Shown here piece by piece: positions 9,062-18,332 of a stretch of 64,000 nt of DNA (the stretch's first letter is position 1; each line of letters starts with the position of its first letter). Location of the stretch: assembly GCA_040756055.1 (NCBI GenBank), contig JBFLZR010000001.1, forward strand, positions 189,849 to 253,848, written 5' to 3'. Below the pieces are notes generated by a model. That model was not told the DNA's origin. It made no database searches and was given only the letters and a program-made list of their open reading frames with translations. A program made the translations under genes and the position numbers. The DNA comes from Candidatus Zixiibacteriota bacterium. Its GTDB lineage: Bacteria; Zixibacteria; MSB-5A5; GN15; FEB-12.

Positions 9062-9751
9062 TCACACCCATTCAAAGCCCGCTGGAGGTACTTTGAGCAT
9101 TATTTCGAGTTTATTTCTTTTGTGGGGCCATTTTTTATAGTAGCAGACGGAAATCCCCAGCAGCCTCAAGTAGCATGTTTCGCCGGACACGACGAAATTC
9201 ATACTCTGATGAGTTTTTATTGAGGCGACGTTACCGAAATGGATGATCCCGATGGCGCGTTTCCGCCCTGCTTTAACATAGTGCTCATAATTTGCCTTGA
9301 GACAGGATACATGCAACCCCTTACCGCGCTCATCCGGCGCCGTGAACAGACCATACAGGAAATACGCATCATCGCCGGTATCAATGCGCGCGCCGGAGTC
9401 AACAGAGAACAGCTTTCCCACCCGCCCCCAACTGGTCGCAACCACCAGGCCGTTTTTTTTCACCATATAGCACGTATCTCCGGCCTCAAGTCGCGATACG
9501 ATTTTTTCTCTGCGAAACCCTTCAAGCCGGGCAATTGAATCAATATCATCGGCATCGGCGGCCTCGACGGTATAGTTTTTGTACTGTCTCGTGATCAATT
9601 TCGGTTGCACCGCTTCGGCCAATACGGAGTGGTTGTAATAGAACAGCCAGGAGGGAACGCGCCACATTATGGCATGAAGAACGTACCAGGAACCCTCTCT
9701 GCGGTATCCCTCCCTGAAATTTCTCACTTTGGTCTTTAATCTTTCGAACAT
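9062..9751 (-). CDS. GNAT-fold acetyltransferase-like protein, copy 2
   Basis: This 229-residue protein is related to the product of 7102-7824 over nearly its full length: VPSWLFYYN near the start, DADDIDSIARLEGF, AGDTCYM, then LYGLFTAPDERGKGLH. The last holds a good acetyl-CoA pyrophosphate-binding motif (ERGKGL). It is the first gene of the minus-strand arm, and its ATG at 9751 faces the divergent plus-strand polysaccharide genes across a 297-bp gap. Two diverged copies in one locus suggest modification at two positions or with two acyl groups; this is inference. Confidence 0.6.
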   Translation of the reverse strand: MFERLKTKVRNFREGYRREGSWYVLHAIMWRVPSWLFYYNHSVLAEAVQPKLITRQYKNYTVEAADADDIDSIARLEGFRREKIVSRLEAGDTCYMVKKNGLVVATSWGRVGKLFSVDSGARIDTGDDAYFLYGLFTAPDERGKGLHVSCLKANYEHYVKAGRKRAIGIIHFGNVASIKTHQSMNFVVSGETCYLRLLGISVCYYKKWPHKRNKLEIMLKVPPAGFEWV

Positions 9752-10048
9752 ACTGCGAACGACTCACCGATTACAATATGACTTTCGACTAATTACTGCT
9801 TTTTTTCACAAAAAGAGCTCACCCTTTTCAGAACCCATTATATAGTCAGGCTTTTGCCCTTTTTAGGTTTGTGCTCATAACAAGCTCAATCGGGCGACCT
9901 CTGTCAATAAATTTTCACGGCCCGAGGACGCCTTTCAGCGTTATCGACAACTGTCCTAACTGTCTGAACAACAGTATGGTTCCCGTTGTTCTCATAGCAG
10001 TAATTGAATAATTGACAATAACGGAAAATAGCGGCAAATTCCGAGTGG
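9752..10048. promoter_or_regulatory. Divergent intergenic region of the polysaccharide locus
   Basis: No gene is seen. It separates the two divergent arms of the glycan locus and should hold promoters for both. The clearest plus-strand candidate is TTGACA (10012-10017), 17 bases, then CAAATT (10035-10040), ending nine bases before the ATG at 10049. The same TTGACA-N17-CAAATT arrangement occurs before the epimerase gene at 25146. The -10 element is a poor sigma-70 match, and the initiation point would fall almost on the start codon. No convincing minus-strand promoter was found by eye. Confidence 0.35.
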
Positions 10049-11434
10049 ATGGCTAAGCTCACACAAAAAAGTTACATATCCTCAAAGGGGATTCAGTACT
10101 TTTTCTACTTTCTTGTCTGCCTTGTACTGACAGTGGGGCTGTTCCTGCCGGAACCGTTCAATATCGTACCGGTCGCCATACCGATTGGCGTAGCTCTCGT
10201 CGTTCTTGTCCTTAAAAAGCCGTTCGCCGGACTTCTTATATACCTCACTTTCTTTCTTATCCGGCCGCAGGAATTTGTCAGTGTTCTGATGAACATGCCA
10301 GTTCCGCTGGAAAGACTAACAGCCGTTCTTCTATTTATCGCGCTGTTTCTGAAATTTCGGCTCGAAGACAGACTCAAGCTGAGCTTTCAGCCTATCGATT
10401 ACGGGATAATCGCCTTTCTGGCGGTTGCTTTCATGTCAGTTCCGTTTGCCATCTGGATCGACAGGGCGTGGGAATCCTGGCAACTTGTTCTCAGACTGGT
10501 TATTGTGTACTGGTTTATAAGGTCATTGACTGAAACACAAAGACAGTTGGCCATCCTTATCGCCTTTGTGACCTTGTCCACGGTTTTTCACGCCGTCGCT
10601 TCCGTTGTAAACTATTACCGCGGCATCACTTCCTATGAAATGGGGATTGTCAGGGCGATCGGCCTCGATACCTCTTACGGAGCCCCAAACTCGCTGGCGG
10701 CGACAATCGTGTACACCCTGCCGTTCATGTACTATTTGTATAAAAAACACAGGACGCGTCTGATGCGTGTATCGCTGCTTATTGGTACCTGTATAATGTT
10801 ATGGTGTGTCATTCTTACCGGCTCCCGGACGGGCATGGCCGGCGTACTTTTTATGGCATTACTTATTATCTGGTACAATAGAAACAGGCTGGTCAATTTA
10901 CTCCTTTTGGTCCTGTTCAGCGCGTTTGCATGGGTCCTCATGCCGTCCGCGTATCAGGAACGATTTCTGAGCACAACCGACTTGGAATCGGACACCAGCG
11001 CGTCGGCATCGGCGCGAGGCAGAATAGAGGGGCTCGAGAAGGGGTTCGAGCTATTCATTAACCGTCCGATTCTCGGTTATGGGATAGGCTGTTATCAAGC
11101 CGCGGCGGCTATGGTTCTTAATCGTGGCTGGCTCCAGGCGCATTCGCTCTATGGTCAGCTCATCGCCGAGCTGGGATTGTTCGGTATCCTTGCCTTCATT
11201 CTATGGCTATATTACTTATTCAAGGGATTAGCGCAACTGAGTCGAGAAAGTATTGCCGATAAGGAGTTGGACCGTAATACCAAGTTTTTGGTTGTTTCGT
11301 TGAAAATGCAGGTTTTCCTTTTGCTGTTTTTTGGCCTGGCTGGCCATAATCTGCTCAGGTATAATTGGTACATTATTTCCGGCCTGACGGTGGTCATGGG
11401 GCTGATAGTCGCCCAAAAAAATGAGGATCGGTGA
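10049..11434 (+). CDS. O-antigen ligase/polymerase-like membrane protein (Wzy_C type)
   Basis: This 461-residue polytopic membrane protein has about 10-12 hydrophobic segments and the large periplasmic loop characteristic of O-antigen ligases and polymerases. The signature region runs through RGRIEGLEKGFELFINRP, ILGYGIGCYQ and AHSLYGQLIAELGLFG: the G-x-G-x pattern followed by H-S/N-x-Y-x-x-x-x-x-E-x-G. It is the first plus-strand gene of the locus and would polymerise or ligate the repeat units exported by the flippase at 4491-6008. Ligase and polymerase cannot be separated by sequence inspection. Confidence 0.8.
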   Translation: MAKLTQKSYISSKGIQYFFYFLVCLVLTVGLFLPEPFNIVPVAIPIGVALVVLVLKKPFAGLLIYLTFFLIRPQEFVSVLMNMPVPLERLTAVLLFIALFLKFRLEDRLKLSFQPIDYGIIAFLAVAFMSVPFAIWIDRAWESWQLVLRLVIVYWFIRSLTETQRQLAILIAFVTLSTVFHAVASVVNYYRGITSYEMGIVRAIGLDTSYGAPNSLAATIVYTLPFMYYLYKKHRTRLMRVSLLIGTCIMLWCVILTGSRTGMAGVLFMALLIIWYNRNRLVNLLLLVLFSAFAWVLMPSAYQERFLSTTDLESDTSASASARGRIEGLEKGFELFINRPILGYGIGCYQAAAAMVLNRGWLQAHSLYGQLIAELGLFGILAFILWLYYLFKGLAQLSRESIADKELDRNTKFLVVSLKMQVFLLLFFGLAGHNLLRYNWYIISGLTVVMGLIVAQKNEDR

Positions 11435-11441
11435 CTGAACA

Positions 11442-12797
11442 ATGGATCTGATTAAATATCTGTCCGCGACCGTCTTCACTCCTTTGTACGACCTCAAGGA
11501 GGGGCGCAGGGTGGGCCGCGAACTCAAACACCTTTACAAGAGTCAGCATTGGTCGGCCGAGCGAATTCGCGATCGGCAATTAGCCCAGTTGAGAGAGATG
11601 ATTGATTATGCAGTAGCACACTCGGCATTTTATAGAAGGGCTTACGGTAGCGCCGGCGTTGGGGCAACTGACATAACGTCCCTGAGCGACATCAGCAAAT
11701 TCCCGGTTCTAACAAAAGACGATATCAGGGCAAACCTGAATGACATGGTCTCCGACGAATACCCGCCCGCGACTCTCTTTGCCAAGCGCACCGGTGGCTC
11801 CACTGGAGTGCCACTGCGGCTGTACGTTGACAAGGAGGCGATGACACTTAAACTCGCCGCGACCAGAAGACATAACAGTTGGGCCAACTACCGAACCGGC
11901 GACAAACTCGCCGCCATCTGGGGTGATACCGACAAGAAATACTCATGGAAAGAGCGGTTGCTGAACAGTCTGATCTATCGGACTATTTACCTGGACACGC
12001 TCAAGCTGGACGAGGCTTACATGCTGGACTTTGTCGCAAGAGTAAAGAGATTTAAACCGTCGGTACTGATGGGACACGCCCATTCTCTGTATGTATTCTC
12101 GCTGTTTGCAGAGGAAAACGGTATTTCCGATCTGCCATTTCAAAGCATAATCTCGACATCGGAGGTTCTCTATGATTCCGAGCGCGCAAAGATCGAGGAG
12201 GTTTTTGGTCCAATAGTGTTCGATAGATATGGCTGTGAAGAACTGAGCATTGTTGCATCCGAGTGCGAAAAGCACGAGGGTCTTCACATAAACGCCGATG
12301 GGCTCTATGTCGAAGTGATAGGTGGCGATGAAGTTAACCCCGGAAAACTCGTAATAACGGATCTGTGGAATTATGGGATGCCGCTGATTAGATACGAGGT
12401 GGGGGATATGGCCACGACAATTCCAGCCCCGTGCCCCTGTGGACGAGGGTTGCCACGTCTGGGTAAAGTCTACGGACGCACCTCCGATTTTTTGATAACG
12501 CCAGAGGGCAAAATGATATCCGGAATCTCGATTCTGGACACGTTCACGATTCACGTCCCCGGCGTGAAACAAGTTCAGATAGTCCAGGACCAGATCGATG
12601 AACTCGTGTTCAAAGTTGTCAAAGGCCCCAATTTCGGCGATATTTCCATCCAGACGATCAGTGAGAAGGTCCCGACGTTTTTTGGTCGGCGGATGCGGCA
12701 CAAAATCGAAATTGTTGAAACGATTCCACAGACTGCACGGGGTAAATACAGGTTTTCGATATGCAATGTTCCGTTGCGCGGCAATCGCGGGAACTGA
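11442..12797 (+). CDS. CapK/PaaK-like adenylate-forming enzyme
   Basis: This 451-residue protein lies 7 bp after the preceding gene. It has the adenylate-forming signature of the phenylacetate-CoA ligase/CapK group: AKRTGGSTGVPLRLY (ATP loop), DRYGCEELSIVASEC (the Y-G-x-x-E motif) and GRTSDFLITPEGK (hinge). CapK-like enzymes are frequent in capsule and exopolysaccharide clusters, where they are thought to activate a small carboxylic acid for attachment to a sugar. The acyltransferases of the minus-strand arm are obvious candidates to use the activated acid. The substrate is unknown; a true catabolic phenylacetate-CoA ligase is unlikely in this setting. Confidence 0.75.
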   Translation: MDLIKYLSATVFTPLYDLKEGRRVGRELKHLYKSQHWSAERIRDRQLAQLREMIDYAVAHSAFYRRAYGSAGVGATDITSLSDISKFPVLTKDDIRANLNDMVSDEYPPATLFAKRTGGSTGVPLRLYVDKEAMTLKLAATRRHNSWANYRTGDKLAAIWGDTDKKYSWKERLLNSLIYRTIYLDTLKLDEAYMLDFVARVKRFKPSVLMGHAHSLYVFSLFAEENGISDLPFQSIISTSEVLYDSERAKIEEVFGPIVFDRYGCEELSIVASECEKHEGLHINADGLYVEVIGGDEVNPGKLVITDLWNYGMPLIRYEVGDMATTIPAPCPCGRGLPRLGKVYGRTSDFLITPEGKMISGISILDTFTIHVPGVKQVQIVQDQIDELVFKVVKGPNFGDISIQTISEKVPTFFGRRMRHKIEIVETIPQTARGKYRFSICNVPLRGNRGN

Positions 12798-12812
12798 GGA
12801 GCGAGGAGCTAG

Positions 12813-13964
12813 ATGAACAGTGAAGCGAAAAGTACCAAGGTGAATGTCCTTCATCTAATAGCCTCTGAATTCGTAGGCGGCCCTGAAAAGCAATTGCTAA
12901 CTCACTGCAGATATTACGACAAGTCTCAATTCACCATAACTGTGGGTTCATTCAAAGAGGGTAAACAAGACAACGATTTAATCAGGGAGTTGAACAAGAC
13001 CGATACTCCGGCGATAGAAATTAATCACAGGCATCTGTTAGACTTTTCGATCATCCCGCAGCTAAAACGTCAGCTTCTCGAAAAGGAAATTGACATTTTG
13101 ATTACTCACGGCTACAAATCAAACATAGTTGGATACTTCGCCTGTAAGAATACGCCTGTTGTTCAAGCAATGTACGTTCGGGGATGGACCTCTGAGAACT
13201 GGAAGGTTGCATTATACAATAAGTTGGATTTGTGCTTTCTCAAGAGGGCAAAGATAATAGTGACGGTAGCCGATAATAAGAGGCGTGAACTCACGCAGTT
13301 GCAAATTGCCCCGGAACGGATTAGATACATCGCCAATGCCGTCGAGATTCCAATGAATGAGAACCGTCGGCCGCTCAGAGAAAAGTACTCGCTTGGAGGC
13401 AATACACTCTTGATTATCGCCGCCGGACGGCTATCGCCGGAAAAGGGTCACAGGCAACTGCTACTGGCCTTGAAGGAACTCGAAACAGTACACCATGATT
13501 TTTTTTGCGTCATTTTCGGTGACGGCGTTATGAGCAATTCTCTAATCGAGCTGGCTGAGAGATTGAACCTGAGTGCGAAGGTCGTCCTGGCCGGATTCGA
13601 TAGAAGCTGGAGAGATTACTGTTATGATGCTGATCTACTCGTAAATCCGTCGCTGAGTGAAGTTATGCCAAACGTTGTCTTGGAGGGGATGGCCGCGCGA
13701 TGTCCCGTCGTTGCGACTGATGTGGGGGGGGTGTCCGAGCTTATAACGGACGGAGAAACTGGTTTTCTGGCAGAACCCGGTTCTCCGGGTTCACTGTGCA
13801 ACGCCATAAACAGGTTTCTAAAAGGCAGACACGCTATTGATTTACTGACCGCCAGAGCTTTTAAGCACGTATCCGAAAACTTCTCGTTCGCAAGCCAGAC
13901 CGCCAAACTGAACAATCTGTATGAGGAGCTAGCGAGAATGAAGTCTGAGAGCGGTAACAAATGA
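12813..13964 (+). CDS. Glycosyltransferase family 4 (GT-B fold)
   Basis: This 383-residue protein is preceded by GGAG motifs (GAGGAGC) before ATG 12813. The N-terminal domain carries the usual GT4 start, HLIASEFVGGPEKQLL (gly-rich acceptor loop). The C-terminal Rossmann domain holds IAAGRLSPEKGHRQLL and the E-x7-E nucleotide-sugar motif EVMPNVVLE, then VVATDVGGVSELI. It adds a sugar from a nucleotide-sugar donor to the lipid-linked repeat unit on the cytoplasmic face. It resembles the GT4 at 16320-17471 in general plan, but the two are well diverged. Confidence 0.9.
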   Translation: MNSEAKSTKVNVLHLIASEFVGGPEKQLLTHCRYYDKSQFTITVGSFKEGKQDNDLIRELNKTDTPAIEINHRHLLDFSIIPQLKRQLLEKEIDILITHGYKSNIVGYFACKNTPVVQAMYVRGWTSENWKVALYNKLDLCFLKRAKIIVTVADNKRRELTQLQIAPERIRYIANAVEIPMNENRRPLREKYSLGGNTLLIIAAGRLSPEKGHRQLLLALKELETVHHDFFCVIFGDGVMSNSLIELAERLNLSAKVVLAGFDRSWRDYCYDADLLVNPSLSEVMPNVVLEGMAARCPVVATDVGGVSELITDGETGFLAEPGSPGSLCNAINRFLKGRHAIDLLTARAFKHVSENFSFASQTAKLNNLYEELARMKSESGNK

Positions 13965-14011
13965 CAGACAACAACAACCATTATTTTGTCTAGGAGAATC
14001 GGCAATAGAAT

Positions 14012-15151
14012 ATGAAGACTGTGCTTTCCATAATGGGCACGAGACCCGAAATCATAAAGGTATCACCCGTCGTAAGGGCGTTTGCGGAGGATGGGGACTT
14101 CGAATCTTTGGTGCTATCGACCAGCCAGCATCGCGAGATGTCGGATCAGTTTCTGTCCGAATTCGGTATTGTCGCCAATTACGATCTGGACGTAATGATT
14201 CCGAATCAAACACTGTCCTACATCACATCAGAGATATCCGCCAGACTTGATAGAGTATTCGCCGACTTAAGACCGGACATAGTGCTGGTTCAGGGGGACA
14301 CAACCACCGCGTTTATCGGCGGACTCGTCGCGTTCTACCACAGGATTCCGGTGGGTCATATTGAGGCGGGTCTGAGAACGTTCAATCTGCATTTTCCGTT
14401 CCCCGAAGAGTTGAATCGCCAGATGATTAGTCGACTGGCCAGTTTCAATTTCGTGCCAACCATTCGGGCAAAGGAAAACCTTGTGCGAGAAAATATTCCC
14501 TGCGACACGATTTACTTTACCGGTAATACCGTTGTGGACGCCCTGCGGTATATGGTTGAGCGCAACCCCAGCTTGAAAGCATTAGAATCATCATCTTCCA
14601 ATGACAACACCATCCTTGTCACGGCACACCGGCGCGAGAATCTCGGCGAACCGATGAAGAACATTTGTGATGCTATTTTGCAGATTGTCGATTCACATAC
14701 AGATTGTAGGGTCGTGTTTCCGGTACATCCGAATCCCCGGGTCAGGGAAGTGGTCGACGGCAAGCTCCGCAATAATGTGCGTATCGACCTAATCGAACCG
14801 GTCGATTACCATCAACTGATTGCTTATATGCTGAGATCCAAGATAATTCTGACCGACTCGGGCGGTATCCAGGAAGAGAGCGCATGCCTGAGGAAACCTG
14901 TTCTGATCATGCGAGATGAAACCGAACGACCGGAGATTGTGGAAGTCGGCGGCGGGATATTAGTCGGCACAAATAAGGACCGGATATTTGAACAGGTCAG
15001 CAGACTCCTCACGGATGAAGTAGCGTATAGAACCATGACCAAGTGCAGGAACCCCTTTGGGGACGGAAGAGCAGCAAACCGCATAGTGGAGAGTATTCGC
15101 CGACATTTTGGTTTACCAGTTTCGAATCCGATTGGGCCACTGGAGGAATAG
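14012..15151 (+). CDS. wecB: UDP-N-acetylglucosamine 2-epimerase (non-hydrolysing)
   Basis: This 379-residue protein is of typical length for the family. Diagnostic segments are GTRPEIIK at the N-terminus, VQGDTTTA, GHIEAGLRTF, PFPEELNRQM, GNTVVDAL, TAHRREN and the UDP-binding SDSGGIQEES. The enzyme interconverts UDP-GlcNAc and UDP-ManNAc and so supplies ManNAc-type sugars to the glycan. GGAGG near its end (15142-15146) serves as ribosome binding site for the next gene, 8 bp downstream. No ManNAc dehydrogenase (wecC) lies beside it, although a UDP-glucose dehydrogenase-family gene is at 26108. Confidence 0.93.
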   Translation: MKTVLSIMGTRPEIIKVSPVVRAFAEDGDFESLVLSTSQHREMSDQFLSEFGIVANYDLDVMIPNQTLSYITSEISARLDRVFADLRPDIVLVQGDTTTAFIGGLVAFYHRIPVGHIEAGLRTFNLHFPFPEELNRQMISRLASFNFVPTIRAKENLVRENIPCDTIYFTGNTVVDALRYMVERNPSLKALESSSSNDNTILVTAHRRENLGEPMKNICDAILQIVDSHTDCRVVFPVHPNPRVREVVDGKLRNNVRIDLIEPVDYHQLIAYMLRSKIILTDSGGIQEESACLRKPVLIMRDETERPEIVEVGGGILVGTNKDRIFEQVSRLLTDEVAYRTMTKCRNPFGDGRAANRIVESIRRHFGLPVSNPIGPLEE

Positions 15152-15159
15152 AGACACCG

Positions 15160-16323
15160 ATGGATTTTATTGTATTTTCAGATGACTGGGACCGTCACCC
15201 ATCCAGTTCTGAACACCTCTTCCGACAGTTACTGAACGACAATCGTGTCGTGTGGGTCAACACGATTGGAGCCAGAGCCCCCAGGTTGACAGTCAATGAC
15301 ATGAAAAGAAGTGTGGAGAAGCTCATTTCCTGGGTCCCACTTAAGACACACGACACCCCGGGAGGCGGGCATTCGACAGACCCCAATCTTACAGTAATCT
15401 CACCTGTTATTCTTCCCTACTTCGGAAGCCGTGTTGTTCGCAAGCTTAACACGTTTGCTGTCGAGCGGAAAATATTGAATGTCGTTGGTGACGCGGCGAG
15501 GAAAGACGCGGTGCTTTTCAGCTCTCATCCGCATGTTGTAGACTTTTTCAGGGCGTTTCCCGAGTTCTTCAAGATTTATTACTGTGTTGATGACTATACA
15601 CTGATGCCGGGGACGAATAAAGACCTCATCAAGCGACTTGAATCGGAGCTTATAGCCGACTGTGATCTCATATTCTATACGGCTCGGTATCTTGAATCGA
15701 AATTCACCGGCTTTGAGAACAAAATCGAATATCTGCCTCACGGGGTGGATTACTCACACTTCGCGGCCCGCGCCAACGCAGATTTGCGGCGCAGAAATAC
15801 CAAACCTGTGATTGGTTTTTTCGGCCTGTTGGACGAATGGGTCGACACTGATATGATATATGATATCGCGTATGAGCGAACTGACTGGCATATAGTGCTC
15901 ATAGGTAGAGCGGAAGTAAACCTCGATAAACTGCTTTCGCTCAAAAACGTTGAAAGGATGAATGCGGTTCCTTACATCGAGCTTCCGAGCTATGCTAATC
16001 GTTTTGATGTTGGCATCATCCCATTCCGGATCAACGAACTGACGAAGGCTGTAAATCCCGTGAAGTTCTTGGAATATATGGCGATGGGGATTCCGGTTGT
16101 TTCCACCTCTCTGCCGGAGTTGCACAGGTTCGGTTCTGAGGTCTACTTCGGCGATACATCGGGGCAGTTCATCGCCCGGATAGAACAGGCGTTGAAGGAG
16201 GATTCGTCCGAGCGCAGGGATCGGCGAAAACAGATTGCGGCAGCGAATTCCTGGACTAACCAGAGTCGCAAACTTACGGAATCAATCCGCGCACGACAAA
16301 AGGTTTTGGCGAGCGATAGATGA
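15160..16323 (+). CDS. Glycosyltransferase, GT1/GT4-like
   Basis: I place the start at ATG 15160 because GGAGG lies at a suitable distance and it follows the wecB stop; a longer frame opens inside wecB but would overlap it by over 100 bases. The 387-residue product has FVIFSDDW-like beginnings (MDFIVFSDDWDRHPSSSEHL), YYCVDDYTLMPG and LPHGVDYSHF. A late donor-binding segment VNPVKFLEYMAMGIPVVST has the K-x-x-E pattern of GT-B enzymes. The layout recalls TuaH-like transferases of teichuronic acid loci. Sugar specificity is unknown. The stop overlaps the next start by ATGA. Confidence 0.85.
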   Translation: MDFIVFSDDWDRHPSSSEHLFRQLLNDNRVVWVNTIGARAPRLTVNDMKRSVEKLISWVPLKTHDTPGGGHSTDPNLTVISPVILPYFGSRVVRKLNTFAVERKILNVVGDAARKDAVLFSSHPHVVDFFRAFPEFFKIYYCVDDYTLMPGTNKDLIKRLESELIADCDLIFYTARYLESKFTGFENKIEYLPHGVDYSHFAARANADLRRRNTKPVIGFFGLLDEWVDTDMIYDIAYERTDWHIVLIGRAEVNLDKLLSLKNVERMNAVPYIELPSYANRFDVGIIPFRINELTKAVNPVKFLEYMAMGIPVVSTSLPELHRFGSEVYFGDTSGQFIARIEQALKEDSSERRDRRKQIAAANSWTNQSRKLTESIRARQKVLASDR

Positions 16324-17471
16324 CACCACGAATCACCATTGCTTACATAATAGATACCATTGCCACTTCTTCGGCCGGTACGGAAAAGCAACTGCTGCTG
16401 CTGCTTAATAATCTCGATCGCGGCAGGTTCAGTCCGCACCTGATCTGCCTGCGCGGTTCAAAGTGGCTCGATGAGAACAGACTCGGCGTGCCGGTTACCG
16501 TTCTGGGACTCAAAAGTCTCGCCTCATTCTCTGCAGTTAGGGCCTTTTTGCAATTGCGGAAATATGTCAGGAAGAATGAAATCGAGATAATACAGACGTT
16601 TTTCGTCGATGCTAACCTGTTTGGCACCGTGGCAGGTTTTTTTTCGCGGGTGCCGGTCATTGTATCCAGCCGGCGAAATGTCGGTATGGGCTACTGGCAC
16701 ACGCCCATGTGGCTCAGGATCCTGCGAGTGTTGCGGCGCATGACAACCTGCTATATCGCGAACTCGAAATTCACGGCCAATTACTCCATCGATGTCGAGC
16801 GGCTGGACCCGGCCAGGGTGCACGTTGTTTACAACGGCCTCGATTTTGAGAAATATGAGCGGCTGAATAAAGACTTTCGGCGGCAGTGCCGAGAAGAACT
16901 TGGGATCACGGACAAAGAAATACTTATCGGAATCGTAGCCAATCTGCGTAAGATAAAAAACCTTTCCCTCTTTGTGGAGGCAGCTCGTATTGTCCACGCC
17001 GGTCATCCGGACACCAGATTCGTCATGGTTGGCGAGGGTGAAGAAAGGGGCGCGCTGGAGAGTAAAATAGGAGACTACGGGCTGACCGAAGTTGTGAAAT
17101 TGACCGGTCAGGTGACCGACCCCCTGCCTGTACTGGCGGCTATGGATATCGCGGCGCTGTGTTCTAAAGGGGAAAGCCTTTCCAACTCGATAATCGAATA
17201 CATGGCCTGCGCGCTTGCGGTGGTGGCCTCGGATGTCGACGGAAATCGCGAGGCTCTCGGCGAAGGGAACGGGCTTTTATTCAAGAGCGGCGATGAAAAG
17301 GATTTTTCCGAAAAGATTGAACAGCTTATATTAGATCCTGAGATGAGGAAACAACTCGGGCAAAAGGCAAGAGTCCATGCTCACAAGACTTACGGGCGCG
17401 CCGCCGCGCTCAGGCGGCATCAGGAGCTGTATGAGCGCTATGCCTCCAGCGGGGCTTTTACGAAACGATGA
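16320..17471 (+). CDS. Glycosyltransferase family 4
   Basis: This 383-residue GT-B protein is translationally coupled on both sides through 4-bp ATGA overlaps. N-terminal glycine-type loop: SSAGTEKQLLLLLNNL. Donor domain: VANLRKIKNLSLFVEAA, VGEGEERGALE and the E-x7-E motif ESLSNSIIE, followed by VVASDVDGNREAL. It should act late in repeat-unit assembly with its two neighbours. It is the third of three glycosyltransferases in the locus, consistent with a repeat unit of about four sugars if an initiating transferase lies elsewhere; no initiating phosphoglycosyltransferase is visible in the window. Confidence 0.9.
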   Translation: MTPRITIAYIIDTIATSSAGTEKQLLLLLNNLDRGRFSPHLICLRGSKWLDENRLGVPVTVLGLKSLASFSAVRAFLQLRKYVRKNEIEIIQTFFVDANLFGTVAGFFSRVPVIVSSRRNVGMGYWHTPMWLRILRVLRRMTTCYIANSKFTANYSIDVERLDPARVHVVYNGLDFEKYERLNKDFRRQCREELGITDKEILIGIVANLRKIKNLSLFVEAARIVHAGHPDTRFVMVGEGEERGALESKIGDYGLTEVVKLTGQVTDPLPVLAAMDIAALCSKGESLSNSIIEYMACALAVVASDVDGNREALGEGNGLLFKSGDEKDFSEKIEQLILDPEMRKQLGQKARVHAHKTYGRAAALRRHQELYERYASSGAFTKR

Positions 17472-18049
17472 GAAAACTACTTAAGTTGATAAGCAAGGGG
17501 ATTGCCGTTATTCTGGTCTCGCCGTTAATTCTGGCAACCTGGGCAGGTTTATATCTTCTGCGGAGTGAAAGGATTTTTATTGGCTGCGCTCAGTTGGTGA
17601 GCCTGGTCCCTGATTATATCGGCACCTATCTCAGGGTTGCCTTTTACTCGTTTACCTTGAGTGAATGTTCGTTCACCGGCCACATCATGTTTGGCTCCTA
17701 TATTTCCAAACAACAGACGAGAATAGGCAGGAATTTCTACATTGGGGCGTACAACATTATCGGATTGGCCGATATCGGTGCGAATGTGGTGATTGCAAAC
17801 AACATCAGTATATTATCCGGCCGCAGGCAACACAACTTTGACGATCCATCAAGGGACATCATGGACGGACACGATAGTTTCAATCGTTTGCGCATAGGTA
17901 ACAACGTGTTTATCGGCGACCGCACCGTAATAATGGCCGATATTGGCGATCATTCGATTATTGGAGCCGGAAGTATTGTCGTCAAGGAGATTCCACAATA
18001 TTCGGTAGCAGTGGGCAATCCGGCCAGAGTTGTCAAAGAGCGGGGCTAA
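17468..18049 (+). CDS. Hexapeptide-repeat O-acetyltransferase (left-handed beta-helix)
   Basis: This 193-residue protein starts with an N-terminal hydrophobic helix (residues 10-30) that may anchor it to the membrane. Left-handed beta-helix repeats follow (IGRNFYIGAYNIIGLADIGANVVIANNISI), and the C-terminus is characteristic: NNVFIGDRTVIMADIGDHS, SIIGAGSIVVKEIP, VAVGNPARVV. This is the pattern of WcaF/maltose-O-acetyltransferase-like enzymes that use acetyl-CoA. The His in GRRQHNF is placed like the catalytic histidine of the family. It closes the plus-strand arm and probably O-acetylates a sugar of the glycan. Confidence 0.88.
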   Translation: MRKLLKLISKGIAVILVSPLILATWAGLYLLRSERIFIGCAQLVSLVPDYIGTYLRVAFYSFTLSECSFTGHIMFGSYISKQQTRIGRNFYIGAYNIIGLADIGANVVIANNISILSGRRQHNFDDPSRDIMDGHDSFNRLRIGNNVFIGDRTVIMADIGDHSIIGAGSIVVKEIPQYSVAVGNPARVVKERG

Positions 18050-18332
18050 TTACCGTCGATTGTATTTTGTTTTTGTGGTTTGTTCATTTAATGACCACTT
18101 GTCTTTCTCGATGTTTAGCCGGACGAGCTGGGCGAGATTGTAAGCTCTTGGCGTACAATGAGTATTCGGCCTCGATATATTGCCCCCGAAATGGCAGTAT
18201 AATTGCGTATGCTTTTTGTCGAAATATGAATATAAGCTATGGGATGTTCAGAACCCCAAACCGAATAATTTAGAGTGCGGGGTTGCTCTCTTGCCCGGGC
18301 TGCTAATTCTTAACCGCATGAGGTGACTAAAA
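18050..18332. other. Intergenic region, no gene seen
   Basis: This AT-richer stretch lies between the polysaccharide locus and the beta-helix protein gene. TATAAT occurs at 18198-18203 without a good -35 partner. No terminator with a T-tract follows the acetyltransferase gene. AGGTG at about 18321 is the ribosome binding site for ATG 18333. Confidence 0.3.

Noticed and set aside
11943-12854. Minus-strand frame of 303 codons opposite the CapK/PaaK-like gene
   Set aside because: The plus strand carries clear adenylation motifs; the antisense frame has none.
15043-15159. Upstream extension of the glycosyltransferase into wecB
   Set aside because: It would overlap wecB by more than 100 bases in another frame, whereas ATG 15160 has GGAGG and lies just after the wecB stop.
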